A stretch of 64,000 bases of DNA from Lepidostoma basale (GCA_022606425.2 JAHDVF020000751.1:444501-508500), one strand, 5' to 3'. Shown: positions 1 through 11,349, counted from the first letter of the stretch. The notes: generated from the sequence alone by a model not told the origin. Numbers and translations: made by a program.

Positions 1-46
1 TTGAGGTGATTATATCACAAAAACGGCGCTTTAAAAGTTAGCATAT
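1..46 (+). repeat. Short interspersed repeat, inverted copy at 11122-11167
   Basis: The first ~45 bases recur almost exactly in reverse complement at 11122-11167. The shared core is GGCGCTTTAAAAGTTAGCAT. No coding content; probably the end of a transposon cut by the window edge. Confidence 0.55.
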
Positions 47-394
47 CATTATTACCGCCAATGACTATTCGTTTTCTCTTCGCTTCTGGAACAGACTTTG
101 TTAATACAAGACTGATCCATTTCCTGATCGGGAATAATGTAGGACTTTAGCATAAACCCTAAATTCCCCCCTCACCCTTTTTCTGAGCACTCCGGGCTAC
201 ACATTTAGCCCCTGCATAAAACAACTTCCAAATCACATTTCCAACAATGTTTTTTAGAGACATAAGAAGAATATCCATTAGAGCTGAACCTCTGTAAGCC
301 AGAAGATCCAAGTCCAAATCTAATATTTTACTACAGGTTTGATTGTTCATAAAATATAGTAGAGATAATATAATAGAGATAGAGATAATAGCGC

Positions 395-713
395 TAAAAT
401 GACGGTAGCCTTTCACATTGCGTTAAAAAGATATTCTGCTTAGTGCTTAAAATACAATCTTCATAGATAGCGTTAGTGTGTAGATTGAATAAACTACCAT
501 GCAAAGGGTGGTGTTACAGATTGACATATATACAACTTTCAAAAAAAATTGTCAGACATGGTGGTCTTAAGAAAAAAGGTGGAATGGGGAATATTGTATT
601 ACATAAAGCGTGCGCTTAACCCAACCAATGACAGGTCATAAGTCCTGTAAACACCTCGATCAACCATATTCTGTTTCCAATTTGCATCTTCGTCTCTATT
701 GAGATACAATTGA
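395..713 (+). mobile_element. HP-family element, 5'-truncated copy
   Basis: This is a copy of the HP family, which recurs at 9.8, 21.7, 25.9, 34.5, 38.0, 43.7 and 50.6 kb. Shared landmarks are CTTCATAGATRGCG, GGTGGAATGGGGAAT, CCAACCAATGACAGGTCATA and the end TCTATTGAGATACAATT. It has no open frame, so it is non-autonomous. Confidence 0.75.
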
Positions 714-1067
714 TTCTTGAGATAATATAATTCATATTGTATAGCAAAAACAGTTGCATTACCTAAAACCTCTAAGAATTATCTCTAAAACAAACTCATA
801 AAATAAGCCATGTTAGTAAGCACACAGACGAGGAGATAAACTGAACTTCGGTTATCATATCTAATTATCTTATTATACAATAAAGTTTTAAAAGTATGGA
901 AAAAGCATGAAATAATATCAATATTATAACTAAATCATTTTTCATTATGTATTTGACCGCATAACACCTATATCTGCCTCTTGGCACACCGGTGTGCCGT
1001 GGCACACCAATTGATACACAGTGCCCTAGCATACCCAAGAGAATAACGAATACAAAAAAAAATTTAC

Positions 1068-1347
1068 CAAATATAGAAGCGACTAGCAGAAGAAATGAGA
1101 GAAGGATGAAAGCCTGAGATGACCAAAATCCGGCAGGTCCTTCCGGGACGGGATCCTCGGCCATCAAAGCCGCTCTTAGCTCTTCCTTCTCCTGGTCTCC
1201 CAGTCCCATGGAGTCCAGCATGCCCAAGAGCTCCTCCGCAGTGGGCATTTTGAAGGGCTTGTCAGACATCTCCATGGGAATGTCACCGTAATCGATGGCG
1301 CCAGAACCGACCTCTTGGATGAGGGCATCGGGTGGCAGTGGTTCCAT
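1068..1347 (-). CDS. Coding exon of a small membrane protein, unknown family
   Basis: This - strand exon starts with ATG at 1347 (MEPLPPDALIQEVGSG) and has a TAA in frame upstream. It encodes about 93 residues: an acidic, helix-prone N-terminal region (EELLGMLDSMGLGDQEKEEL) followed by a hydrophobic segment starting FWSSQAFILLSFLLLV that reads as a transmembrane helix. A canonical donor (G|GTAAAT, phase 1) ends the exon at 1068, so the protein continues off the left edge. An internal acceptor-like AG at 1315-1314 would also join in phase 1 to the exon at 12963-13062. Codon use and splice signals favour a real host exon over a transposon. No family recognised. Confidence 0.5.
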
Positions 1348-1494
1348 ATTTATTTATTTATTTATTGAAATCTATTATTTTTTTTGTTGTTGTTATTTTT
1401 ACTGTCTGTTTGATACACATACAAAATACCTTCAATGTAATATTTTGAATTAGATTATTTTATTATCCCTTTTTAATGTTATATATGGTCTGTT

Positions 1495-1915
1495 CTACTA
1501 TATGGCTGCGAAACCTGGACTCTGAAAGTGAATGTAATGAACCGGTTGGAAGCGTTCGAGATGTGGATAAACCGCAGAATGCTCCGTATACCGTGGACCG
1601 ATAGGGTCAGTAATGCAGACGTACTGCAGAGAACCAGAGCCAATAGAGAGCTGTTTGTGAAAATTAGAAAGGTCTCATATTTGGGTCATGTGCTAAGGGG
1701 AGAAAAATACCACCTCCTTCGACTGATTTTAATGGGTAAAGTGGAGGGACGTCGGGGAGTTGGTAGAAGGCAGCCGTCCTGGCTGCAGAACATCAAAGAG
1801 TGGACAGGAATAACAAGAGTTCAGAACCTGTGCCAAATGGCGCAGGATAAAAATGCCTTTGCTGTACTGATCGCCAACGTTGGGGAGACCTGACACGGCA
1901 CCGAAAGAAGATTAT
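1495..1915 (+). mobile_element. LINE family D 3' fragment (RTE-like C-terminus)
   Basis: The frame at 1528-1893 reads LEAFEMWINRRMLRIPWTDR then KYHLLRLILMGKVEGRRGVG and ends QDKNAFAVLIANVGET. This is the post-RT C-terminal region of an RTE-like LINE; a better copy lies at 24038-24725. The 5' part is missing. Confidence 0.75.
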
Positions 1916-2044
1916 CCCTAATTAAGGCATAATTTCAATTCTGTGGTTAATACATAAGTGTTATTTTATTTTATATACGTAATAATTTTAAATTTCTAAC
2001 CACAGCACGAGTTCTTCATATGTAAAATATTGATTGTTTTAAAA

Positions 2045-2345
2045 ACAAATTATAAAATAAACCATCACCTCGTCTGCTGAAGGGGTAGGCAGAAATAAAG
2101 GACCGCCATTCATTCTTGACATACTTTTCACGTTCCTCAACATTCATACATTGTGTCATGCACGCAAGTTGATTTCTCCGACTCTTCACATACTCAAAAT
2201 TAAATATTTGTTGATTGTGACATGTTTTCCTTGGTTTTCCTCTATTTCTAGTTACTTCTATTCTTTCTTCGTTCATTCATTCCATGTGTCGAAACCATCT
2301 TAACACTTTATTTACCAACAAATTCTTAAATTTTAGTTTGAGCAT
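2045..2345 (-). mobile_element. LINE family A 3' fragment, degenerate
   Basis: The reverse strand reads EVTRNRGKPRKTCHNQQ, CMTQCMNVEE and SFISAYPF, matching the C-terminal end of family A. Frame disruptions show it is dead. Confidence 0.65.
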
Positions 2346-2544
2346 ATTTATTTTTTAATTTTAAATTCATAGTAAATATCATTTTTAAATGAATAGTTCA
2401 AATTTGAAATTGATATAGTGATTTACGTAATTGTGAGAATCATCTCCAGTAGCAATAGGGTAGAAAAACCGACTAATCGGTTTTTGGTCGTATACAGTTG
2501 AAAGTCAAGTCGGTTCAGTCGGTTAGACTAGTCAGTTTTTGGTA

Positions 2545-3016
2545 GTTAATAATGTTAATAACGCATTTAATTATTTTATTCATAACACTTTCATTTGCAC
2601 CGAATTCACTTCTTTTATGTGCATTGGACACTATCATATACACACATTCGTCTGCATTTATTCTACTTTCATCCTTATGTGGGACTGGGAGGATTAATCC
2701 CATCCCCCCTACCTAACCTATGGCGCTAGTATGCTGGCAGCAGCATAGCGCCCCCAGGAGACAAGGACCCTGTCTTTGCTGCGGGCTTGTTACCGCGTCC
2801 TTCGGCCGAGCGACACGCGTCCGCTGGAACGCTCTCGCCCTATCTATTATATTTTTATACACTTGTCTGTGCCGAAATAAATAACTGTGTACCAACCAAC
2901 CTGTGACTTTTCACTTGCACATAACCACCTCATACTACACTTCTTTTGCCAGTTCCATACATAAGGGTCGGTACAAGAACACGATTCTGGACTGCCATCT
3001 TAGTTTTTTTGGATAG
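2545..3016 (-). mobile_element. LINE family A fragment split by a GC-richer insertion
   Basis: Sequence at 2545-2698 (KDESRINADE, RSEFGANESVMNKI) and at 2935-3016 (the upstream part with the VPTLMYG-type coding region) belong to one family A copy. They are separated by about 235 bp of unrelated, GC-richer sequence (2700-2935) that I could not classify. Confidence 0.6.
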
Positions 3017-3034
3017 GGTTTATATAAGTTAAAT

Positions 3035-3225
3035 AACATATTAGTGAAAGTTCGTTCAGAAGACAAATACTCTTGACTTTAGAGAGTATCTTGTCTTCTT
3101 AAAGTCGAACCATCTCTCACGAGTTCCTGCTATTTTACCTGTTCTCAAATAGATGCCTTAAACTGTCTACATGTTTTTAATGTATTTTAAGTGAATAAAA
3201 AAATTGAATTTGAATCATAAGTGTT
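3035..3225 (+). mobile_element. LINE family C 3' end (GATTT-type tail)
   Basis: Contains AGAAGACAAATACTCTTGAC and the downstream UTR common to copies at 11.4, 30.1, 32.1 and 61.0 kb, ending in an AT-rich version of the AATAAACTGATTTG tail. Confidence 0.65.
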
Positions 3226-3659
3226 GCTTGAAAATAATAAAATAAGAACAATACTACTGTTAGGAGTATTTCCAGATCTGGCCTACTCTCGATATAAACA
3301 AGATAACAAATAATCATGTTGTGACATAACCAGGTGAAACACGGTATTGTATCAACGTACGTAGCCACGTATTGCGCGTTATCTCCACATACGAAGACGT
3401 GGTCAAAAGATTAAAGGCAAAATACCACGGAGACGCGAGATATCACGTTAAATTATTTTAACTCTAAGAACAATTTCATTTCACATCACCACTTAGATAT
3501 CACATTCAATTATTTTAACTCCAAGTAGAATAAATGCAGGAGAAATGAGATCTTTTAGACAGATTTCCTAGGATTGAAACATAAAAAAGTCAAGTAATGA
3601 TTTAACTGCAATCTCTAGATGGAGGTTCATTTAAAATAATAATATATAAAACAACTAAC

Positions 3660-3790
3660 TAACTAATTAAATAACCATCACGCCGTCTTTCCGAAGGGGT
3701 AGGCAGAAAGAATGGACTGCCACACTTTAACCTATGCGACTCTCTTTTCGTCCCCGCGGGAGATGCAATGTGATGGGTTGCTTGATGGTT
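3660..3790 (-). mobile_element. Short LINE-tailed element (SINE-like), truncated
   Basis: In reverse complement this has the family A type 3' end (CCATTCTTTCTGCCTACC...GGCGTGATGG) joined to a non-LINE head containing GCGGGAGA and ATCACATTGC. Fuller copies lie at 17697, 27184 and 54750. Confidence 0.5.
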
Positions 3791-3814
3791 GGTTGATGCA
3801 CAAATGTTTTTTTA

Positions 3815-4195
3815 ATAACTCTGTGTATGATAGAGTGTCGAATAAAAATATAAGAAGCGAATGCGGTGCGAATGATGGTGTTATGAACAAAATAATGAAA
3901 GAATTATTAAAATGGCTTGGACTTGGAAGAAAGAATGGTAATAAAAATATATGTTAACGATGTACATGGAAATAGAAATAGAGGAAGACCGAGGAAAACG
4001 TGGCACGATCAAATAAATCAAATATTGAATTTCAGCCGTGTGAAGAGTCAGAGAAATCGACGCGCGTGCATGACACGATGTATGAATGTTGAGGAAGAGA
4101 GAGAAATATGTCAGTAAAGAAAAGTATGGCAGTCCATTCTTTCTGCTCACTCCTCCCAAGAGACAGTGTGATGGTTAGTTAGTTAGTTAGTTAAG
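3815..4195 (+). mobile_element. LINE family A 3' fragment with TTAG tail
   Basis: Translates in shifted frames as YDRVSNKNIRSECGANDGVM, NRNRGRPRKTWHDQINQIL and RRACMTRCMNVEEE, then ends in GTGATGGTTAGTTAGTTAG. Confidence 0.8.
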
Positions 4196-4479
4196 AATTT
4201 CTTAGTATAGCTAATTTGTTACAAACTAAAAAATCTATTTATATTTATTGAATATTAGAAATATAATAAAAAGTGGATGGCATTTGGCAGAGCAGACTAC
4301 TCTAGCATGACGTTGCGGCTAAGGAATGAATTACTAAAGATGGACCAATTCAAATACCAGTACAATTACTATGTTGGTAGACCGATATGTGAAGATGAAA
4401 TGCAGATTCGAAATGGCCCGTGGTACATTCAACAAAATGAGGACAGTATTCTGCAAAGATTAACTAAATTTAAAACTTA

Positions 4480-4605
4480 TGTTTGGTTCGTTCTATTGTA
4501 TGGTTCGGAAAACCTGGACCCTGAATGTTCATACTATGAACCGGTTAGAGGCATTCGAAATGTGGTTACACAGAAGAATGTTTCGTATATAAAAACTATA
4601 TGTGA
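4480..4605 (+). mobile_element. LINE family D remnant
   Basis: Frame fragment VLLYGSENLDPECS then EPVRGIRNVVTQKNVSYIK resembles the VLLYGCETWTL...LEAFEMW region of family D. Heavily decayed. Confidence 0.45.
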
Positions 4606-4617
4606 CCTACATTTAAT

Positions 4618-4930
4618 GTTTGATTGATTTGATCATGCCACGTTTTCCTCGGCCTTCTTCTATTTCTAGCTCTGTTCACGTCATTTACATATACTTTCTT
4701 CACCGTTCTGACTCTATTCATTGTTTCCATGTGTCCAAATCATCTTAACGACCCTTTCATTATTTTGTTCATAACACCATCATTCACACCGCGTTCACAT
4801 CTAATATTTGCATTTGACACTCTATCATATACAGATTTACTACACATTTGTCTAAGACATCTCATTTTTACTGCATTTATTCTACTTTCATACTTCTTTT
4901 GCCAGTTCCATGCTACACTTTCATTTGTTA
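4618..4930 (-). mobile_element. LINE family A internal fragment
   Basis: Reverse-strand match to the KDESRIN...RPRKTWHD stretch of family A. No tail present. Confidence 0.7.
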
Positions 4931-5017
4931 ATAAAATTTTATCAAATTTAGCTATTTAGTACATTTGCTACAAATAGATTTTAATCAATAAAGGTACATA
5001 AATAAACAACAAAAACA

Positions 5018-5380
5018 ATAAACCATCAGACCGTTTCCTCAAAGGGGTAGGCCGAGAGAATGAACCGCCACACTGCTTTTTTCCAACATACTTCTATCGC
5101 ATCCTCAACATTCATACATCATATCATGTACACACTTTGATTTTTATTTTATTTATTACAAATCATCATGCAGTTTCTCCGAAGGAATATGCAGAAAGAA
5201 TAGACTGATACACTGTTCGTTCATGACATATAATACTTTTTTCGCATTCTCAACATTCATACATCATGTCACGCAAGCACATCGATTTCTCTGACTCCCC
5301 ACGTGGTCGACATTCAATATTTTATTGATTTGATCGTGCCACATTTTCCTCGGTCTAACTCTATTTATTGTTTATTACTA
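5018..5380 (-). mobile_element. Two LINE family A 3' ends in series
   Basis: Two reverse-strand 3' ends lie side by side (5018-5135 and 5160-5380). Each has the CCGAAGG.GTAGGCAGAAAG-type end and the cysteine motif region. The arrangement indicates two insertions or a duplication. Confidence 0.65.
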
Positions 5381-5396
5381 CGAGTGTATAAAGTAT

Positions 5397-6440
5397 AGTA
5401 GACGCTCTCTTAACCGGCTTTGACGGGACCGACCCAGGGCCGGATAATGAAAAAGCCGGTTAAAGAGAAGGTAGTGAAAAACACACTTAAAAAACACTTA
5501 AAAAACACGCACTTAAAGTTGTCATCGCAAACAAAAGCCTATCCAAAGAAGCTAAGATGGCAGTGCACAATGGTGTTCTTGTGCCGACCCTTATGTATGG
5601 AAGTGAAGCATGGAACTGGCAAAAGAAGGATGAAAGTAGAATAAATGCAGTAGAAATGAGATCTCTAAGACGAATGTGTGGCAAATCTGTTTATGATAGA
5701 GTGACAAATGCAAGTATAAGAAGTGAATGTGGTGCGAATGAAAGTGTTATGAACAAAATAAGGAAAGGGTCATTAAGATGGTTTGGACACATGGAAAGAA
5801 TGAGTGAAGACAGAATGGTAAAGAAGGTATATGTAAACGGCGTGAACGGAGCTAGAAATAGAGGAAGGCCGAGGAAAACGTGGCACGATCAAATCAATCA
5901 AATATTGAATGTCGGTCACGTGAGGAGTCGGAAAAATCGACGTGCGTGCATGACAAGATGTATGAATGTAGAGGAAGCGAGAGACGTATGTCAGGACAGA
6001 ACAGTGTGGCGTTCCATTCTTTCTGCCTACCCCTCCGGGGAGACGTGATGGTAAGTTAGCTAGTTAGTTAGTTAAAAAAAACACTTTCGCAAGGAAGAAA
6101 AAAACCACAATTCTTTCAAAACACTAAGAAAACAGAACTTTTATTCTGTATTAGAAACTCACACATTAAAAATTAACATTTCACAAACTGTAAAAAATAT
6201 GTACAGGAAAAAGCCACATATCACTCCAATTTTTTTTTTAAAAAGTAGGCCTACAATGGATTAAAAAATTATTATTTTCTGCTGCTTCTTGTGTTGAATC
6301 GACTTTTTAAAAGCATAGTCACGCCATTTCTTTTTTAACATTACATCTACTGCAGTAGAATCCTTCTGCTGCTGTAGATGTAATGTTAATAAAGAAAGCC
6401 TAGACTTCCTAGAAGAGGCCGGTTAAGGGAGCGTCTACTG
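5397..6440. mobile_element. pogo/Tigger-like TIR element carrying a LINE
   Basis: Inverted ends AGTAGACGCTCTCTTAACCG (left) and CGGTTAAGGGAGCGTCTACT (right) frame the region. The shape resembles pogo/Tigger TIRs (CAGTA...TTAACCGG). No transposase frame is present inside; most of the interior is a family A LINE (5508-6072). The flanking TA looks consistent with a TA target site. Confidence 0.55.
5508..6072 (+). mobile_element. LINE family A 3' fragment, young
   Basis: An open frame (5557-6048) covers AVHNGVLVPTLMYGSEAWNW, RSLRRMCGKSVYDRVTNASI, SLRWFGHMERMSEDRMVKK, RNRGRPRKTWHDQINQIL and ends SILSAYPSGET, followed by GTTAGCTAGTTAGTTAG. It is almost identical to the copy at 18180-18760, which points to recent activity. 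The RT catalytic core is missing (5' truncation). Confidence 0.85.
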
Positions 6441-6472
6441 TGGATACAATTTATTTTTATATATATACAACA

Positions 6473-6958
6473 ACAATAACAAACCATCACGCCGTTTCCC
6501 CGCAGGGGTAGGGAGAGAGAATGGACCGCCACACTACTCTATCCTGACATACCTCTCTAGCTTCCTCCACATTCATACATTGAGTCATAGACGCACGTCG
6601 ATTCTTCCGGCTTCTGACATGGTCAATTGGTTGGTCAACCTTTAAAATTTGATTAATTTGGTCATGCTAAGTTTTCCTCGGTCTGCCTTGACTTCGTATC
6701 CCATTTACATCATTAACGTATACTTTCTTAACCATTCTTTCTCCATCCATGCGTTCCATATGTACGAACCAACGCAGCGATCCTTTCATAATTTTGTTCA
6801 TAATACCTTCTTCCGCTCTACATTCTTTTCTTATATCAGCATTTGAGATTCTGTCGTATATCGTTCTACCACACATACGTCTTAGGGACCTCATCTCTAC
6901 CACATTTATTCTGCTTTCATCCTTCTTTTGCCAGTTCCATGCTTCGCTTCCATACAGT
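6473..6958 (-). mobile_element. LINE subfamily A2 3' fragment
   Basis: Reverse strand reads EMRSLRRMCGRTIYDRISNA, KECRAEEGIMNKIMKGSLRW and ends with a GTTTGTTATTG-type tail rather than TTAG. The tail and the residue set (RTIYDRISNADIRKEC) define a separate subfamily, also at 30838 and 40938. Confidence 0.8.
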
Positions 6959-7227
6959 AGGGATGGAAAACATGGTCATGCCATGTTTTCCATATAAGTA
7001 TGTTTAAAACGTGGTATCAAACAGTTTGTAAAAATAACATTGAAAGAACTTAAGATGGCCAAGCATAATATGAAATTATCTCAATATGAATCGTGATTGA
7101 CAATTGAATAAAAGTATTCATTGGGATATTAGTTACTGCCACTATATATCAATTCTTTATATCCACAAATATCTGGTGGTCTTTTAAAACATAAATAAAA
7201 GGAATATTGAAAGTAGGGTAAATGCTA

Positions 7228-7390
7228 TAATCTGTTTTCTAGAAGTTTTATTATATTTTATGGGAATGACATGATTGACTTGCTGGAGCATTATCAAATA
7301 TTTGAGATCAACATTTGACAATGTCTTAGCAAGGCCAAACATGTAATTCCCATAAAATATAATAAAACTTCTAGAAAACGGACATTTTTA
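7228..7390. repeat. Inverted repeat with CTTCTAGAAAAC arms
   Basis: Arms TTTTCTAGAAGTTTTATTAT (left) and its complement (right, ~7352-7380) flank ~80 bp. Parts of the same sequence recur at 56363, 58670 and 59700. Confidence 0.6.
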
Positions 7391-7820
7391 TACAAATTAA
7401 ATATACATATTAGTAATGAAGGCGTTAAAATTAAGGATTTAAAAAATTCGCTTCTTTTGTATAAAACATAATTATTAATGGAAAGTCAAATGTGGTTAAC
7501 AGAATTACAAATATTGAGAGACAAAAATCAGTATTCCATAGACATCCAATGAAAGATATATTTACTGAGAATCAAATGCGATATATTATTGAAGACATAT
7601 GTTTCAAATGTCGCCGTGTCAAATATATGGTTATAGATAATAATAAATAAAAAAACAGATAAACATCTGTGTTCTCATTTAAAAATTAAAACAAAAAGTG
7701 ATTGTTTTTTGCATGTTCTTTTTATAGAAGTTTTGTTTTAGAAAAACATTTGAAATTTAAATTAGATTTGACTTGAATTGACTCAAGTTAAATGGTGAAA
7801 TTAGACTTGAATTGACTCTC

Positions 7821-7945
7821 ATTCTACCATCGGAGTCTAGACCTACCAACTCTATTCTTGTTTAACTAACTATTATAACTTAGTTAGTTAGCTAGTTAAA
7901 CAAGAAAAGAGTTGGTAGGCCTAGACTCCGATGGTAGGATGAGAT
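7821..7945. repeat. Inverted repeat (~55-bp arms) with TTAG-rich loop
   Basis: Arms contain ACCATCGGAGTCTAGACCTA and its near-complement, with a TTAGTTAGTTAGCTAG stretch between them. It may come from two head-to-head insertions that used a TTAG tail. Confidence 0.65.
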
Positions 7946-8075
7946 AAGGACGCTGCACATCTACTGCAAATGAGAGACTGGAAGACTGCAGCAGGTGACA
8001 GAAGTGCTCAGAGGCGAGGACTAATGAAGGCCAAGGCTCGATATGAGCTGTAGACCCATCGAAAAAGAAGTGAGA
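7945..8075 (+). mobile_element. LINE C-terminal remnant, unassigned family
   Basis: A frame reads RDWKTAAGDRSAQRRGLMKA and KARYEL then stop, the pattern of an RTE-type post-RT tail (W..AA.DR..WR...). Short and dead. Confidence 0.45.
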
Positions 8076-9099
8076 AAATAGTAAAATTTAAATTGAATGT
8101 TACATTTGTGTCTTTTCAGAATCAAAATGTCTCCTGTATTAAGATTTTAGTGTTTTAATCCTTAAATTATCGACTGATTTCATATTGAGAAAATTATTTC
8201 ATTAAATTGGCCATCACACTAATGAAACACTGTTTTTATAATGAGTTATAAATGTTTAAAGGAAAACATCAACGATTTTTAAATAAGTAAAACATTTACA
8301 CTGTATAACTGTACTAACTTCTTTCTGTGGATGTTAAAGAGACACTGTAAGTATATTAATAGAGACTTACTTACATTATCAGCTAACTGATTAACACTTT
8401 CCTGACTGGATTCATTGTAAACTGAATTAATTTGTTAAAATAATTTAACGCATTGGAGCTTCATCAAGGTTACAAAAGATACAGGGTTACAGCAGTGGGG
8501 GTACGTCCATACAAGCCGAGAAGCCGGGCTTGCCGTAAAAAATCTATAATAAAACAATGTTTTTTGTGCATTTAACGAATAAAATAATATTTAGAATTTT
8601 GCGCAAGTTAAAGTTGCGTTGCAAAGGAATCTGCCAACATGCGCAGAAATGACCTAAGTGTATGTTTTGACTCACTCGTACGTGCCGTATTTTATTTTAC
8701 TCACACGTACCGTAGGTGAGATGCCCGCGAAATCGCCGACGTCCGCATGTTTTGTTTCATGTTTTCGATGGGCTTCATATTGGGTTTGCAAAATGTAAAA
8801 GGGTCTTTATGTATTTTTGGCTTGTTATCATAAAGCTAGGTGCATATATACCAGAAGATATCTACAATTTTTTGTATGGATTTGAAGCCGGGCTTTATCA
8901 CTCTGAAGTATGTTACTACACAAACTTCATTTCTATTGTCAGAATGTTATCTGTCATTTACATTATGTGCAGAAATGTTATGAAAAGAAAGATTATGTGA
9001 TTTCTTTATGAACATATATTTATAATTCGTTTCGGTCTTAACAAATTTATTATTATTGTCTATTTACACCTTATTTCTTATTAATTATATTTCTTCTTG

Positions 9100-9480
9100 T
9101 ATTGGTTATTATACCAAACCAGTTTTAAGGACTTCCGAGATGAAGACACTGAGGACGATAGCAGGCAAGACACTGAGTGATCGCATGAGGAACACCGGAA
9201 TAAGAGATATGTGAGGTTAAGGATATTATAAAATGGAGCAGACAGCGAAAAACGGACTGGTACGGTCATATTCAAAGTATGGACATGACCAGACTCCATT
9301 ATATTGCATTACATAACCAGCTTCATGGGACTCGTCTTCGTGGAAGACCTCCTAAAAGATGGAAGGACAGCTGGGAGTCTACCTCACAGGAGGAGCAACA
9401 CTCTGCAAGACCACATAGGTCTACAACAAGGAAGATTATATTATATTATACAAGAACATGAGTTTGGTGATGGAGAAAAT
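9100..9480 (+). mobile_element. LINE family G 3' fragment
   Basis: Frames read KTLRTIAGKTLSDRMRNTGI, DWYGHIQSMDMTRLHYIALH and GTRLRGRPPKRWKDSWES. A related copy lies at 39680-40030. Another RTE-like C-terminus. Confidence 0.65.
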
Positions 9481-9664
9481 AATTTTTTGTATAGATTTAA
9501 AATGCGCCTAAAATGGGATTTAAAATCAATTAATAAAGAAAGATAAAACTCTTTTAATCTGGAAAAATACATTATCGTGACCCTCTACTAATATTATAAC
9601 ACAAAAAGTCGGACGGGCTAGCCTTACAGTAGACCCCAGCCACGCCACTGGGTTACAGTATCTT

Positions 9665-9705
9665 TGGTAACCCTGACGAAGTGGTGGTGACCAAGAACGG
9701 GCCAC
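9665..9705 (+). ncRNA. Hammerhead-ribozyme-like core
   Basis: CCCTGACGA is followed by A, a short stem-loop (TGGT...ACCA) and GAAC. This resembles CUGANGA, stem II, GAAA with one core mismatch and one extra base before stem II. See the motif set at 16304, 18071, 19191, 42206, 43613, 52563 and 63148. Confidence 0.3.
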
Positions 9706-9724
9706 AAAAATCCTGACAGACCAC

Positions 9725-9822
9725 AAGCCAACCGTGTGGTGGTCTAGGGGATAGAACGCTTGGTTCCTGATCCAGAGGACATGGGTTCAAGCCTGGACAC
9801 GGCCAGATTCCTTCTTGATTTA
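9725..9822 (+). mobile_element. tRNA-derived SINE head
   Basis: Pol III A-box-like GTGGTCTAGGGGATAG and B-box-like GGTTCAAGCCTGG are correctly spaced. It is followed at once by an HP-family element, so it is not a free tRNA gene. Confidence 0.5.
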
Positions 9823-10440
9823 ATTGTATCTCAATAGAGACGAAGATGCAAATTGGAAACTGAATATGGTTGATCAAGGTGTTTACAGGACTTATGACCT
9901 GTCATTGGTGCACACTTTATGTAATTACAACATTCCCCATTCCACCTATCTTATGACCATGTCTGCCAAATTTTTGGAAGTTGTTTATATGTTAAGTACA
10001 ACGGCAGAATTCACATGTCAGTTTCAATGCGCCATCTACGAAGATTTTGATTATATATGTTAATCTTTTAAGATTAATCTACATACTAACGCCATCTATG
10101 GAGATTTATATTTATTAAGCATTAAGCAGAACATCTTTTTAACACAATGTGAAAGGCGACCCGCCTATTAGCACATTGTTAGTAGCCGCCTGGAGATGTC
10201 ACTCCTATCTATATGCCTATATGCCTAAATCGCATATAGGCATATAGATAGGAGTGATCGCTAAATAGTATCTCAATAGAGACGAAGATGCAAATTGGAA
10301 ACTGAATATGGTTGATCAAGGTGTTTACAGGACTTATGACCTGTCATTGGTTGGGTTAAGTGCACACTTAAAGTTGGTATTGAGATACAATTAAATCATA
10401 AATTGACAACCCGCAATGGGTGAAATCCAGTATTCGTATA
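9823..10440. mobile_element. Composite of HP-family copies
   Basis: A near-complete reverse copy (9823-10230) abuts a palindromic join (10231-10262, ATATGCCTATATGCC and its complement). A second partial reverse copy (10265-10370) and a forward 3' end (10375-10440) follow. The pieces are permuted and inverted relative to each other. Confidence 0.65.
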
Positions 10441-10574
10441 CAAGTATAAGTATACATTAAAATAAAAAAGATTCCTTCTTCATAATAATGAGCTATTTTC
10501 TGCTCATATTGAAGATTGTAAAATAAATTCTAATATCATTGATAAATCCTTGATGTTAGTGTTTGAAAAAAAAA

Positions 10575-10695
10575 AAAAAAGATGATCTGATGACATCAAG
10601 AGAATGGCAGGAGGTCAATGGCACAGAGCGGTGGGGGGTAGAGAGTTGTGGAAGTCGGGAAGGGAGGCCAACGTCCATGGATGATGATGATAAGA
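10575..10695 (+). mobile_element. RTE-like LINE 3' end with GAT tail
   Basis: Frame DDIKRMAGGQWHRAVGG then ELWKSGREANVHG and stop, followed by GATGATGATGAT. Same type of end as family E at 28150-28305. Confidence 0.55.
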
Positions 10696-10954
10696 TGGAA
10701 TAAGCACAACATTGATCACAGCAAAAAAAGGAAATTAGTCCCGGTCACAAAAGTGTTAACTGATAAGTTATCATGGCGGTAGGGTCACCACTTCTTTTAA
10801 ATATAACTAAATTAATTTCTTCAGTATGAAAGAATTATATTTTTTCTTTTAACCGTATTATTTTCCTTGGCCTTGGCTTCTAGCCGATGGAAATTATCAC
10901 CCGAATTGCTCAACACATTAGCATCTCCAAAGGCAGAGTGATTCTGCTGGTTAC

Positions 10955-11102
10955 AACATGCATTCCATATGTTAAAACCAACGTAGTGATCCTTTCATAA
11001 TTTTGTTCATAATACTTTCTTCCGCTCTACATTCCTTCCTTATACCAGCATTTTAAATTCTGTCATACATTGTTTTAACACACATACGTCTAAGGGATCT
11101 CA
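10955..11102 (-). mobile_element. LINE subfamily A2 internal fragment
   Basis: Reverse-strand match to the RSLRRMC...GIMNKIMKGSLRW part of A2, bounded on one side by an (AAT)n run. Confidence 0.65.
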
Positions 11103-11125
11103 TAATAATAATAATAATAATAATA
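11103..11125. repeat. (AAT)n microsatellite
   Basis: Seven to eight AAT units in a row. Confidence 0.9.
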
Positions 11126-11167
11126 TGCTAACTTTTAAAGCGCCGTTTTGTGATGTAATCACCTCAA
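11122..11167 (-). repeat. Inverted copy of the repeat at 1-46
   Basis: Reverse complement of the window's first 45 bases, nearly identical. Confidence 0.55.
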
Positions 11168-11349
11168 GGGCGCATTAAGACGTGTTTTAAATCTAAAAAT
11201 CTAAATGTGACCGCTTAAAAAAAGATTGGTTTAAAAGTATAGTAGAACAAAGTATAAATGTTTAAATTGGGTATGAAATATGAAAAAGATGGGTTTTCAA
11301 TTTAGTTCTGAAATCTGTCGGATCATTTATGCATCTAAGGTGTGAAGGG

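Noticed and set aside
159..416. 85-codon reverse frame
   Set aside because: No domain, no splice context, and it runs into an HP element; composition looks like random AT-rich DNA.
5487..5684. Reverse-strand frames such as ISTAFILLSSFFCQFHASLP that recur throughout
   Set aside because: These are antisense shadows of the LINE family A coding strand (KDESRINAVEMRSL); they recur wherever that LINE is present, including 18134, 35364, 53019 and 62378.
6055..6073. TTAG-repeat tracts as telomeric sequence
   Set aside because: The insect telomere unit is TTAGG; these are 4-bp TTAG units of three to five copies at the 3' ends of LINEs.
8716..9000. 94-codon forward frame (MRCPRNRRRPHVLF...)
   Set aside because: No recognised motif and no splice or start support. 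Left unannotated.
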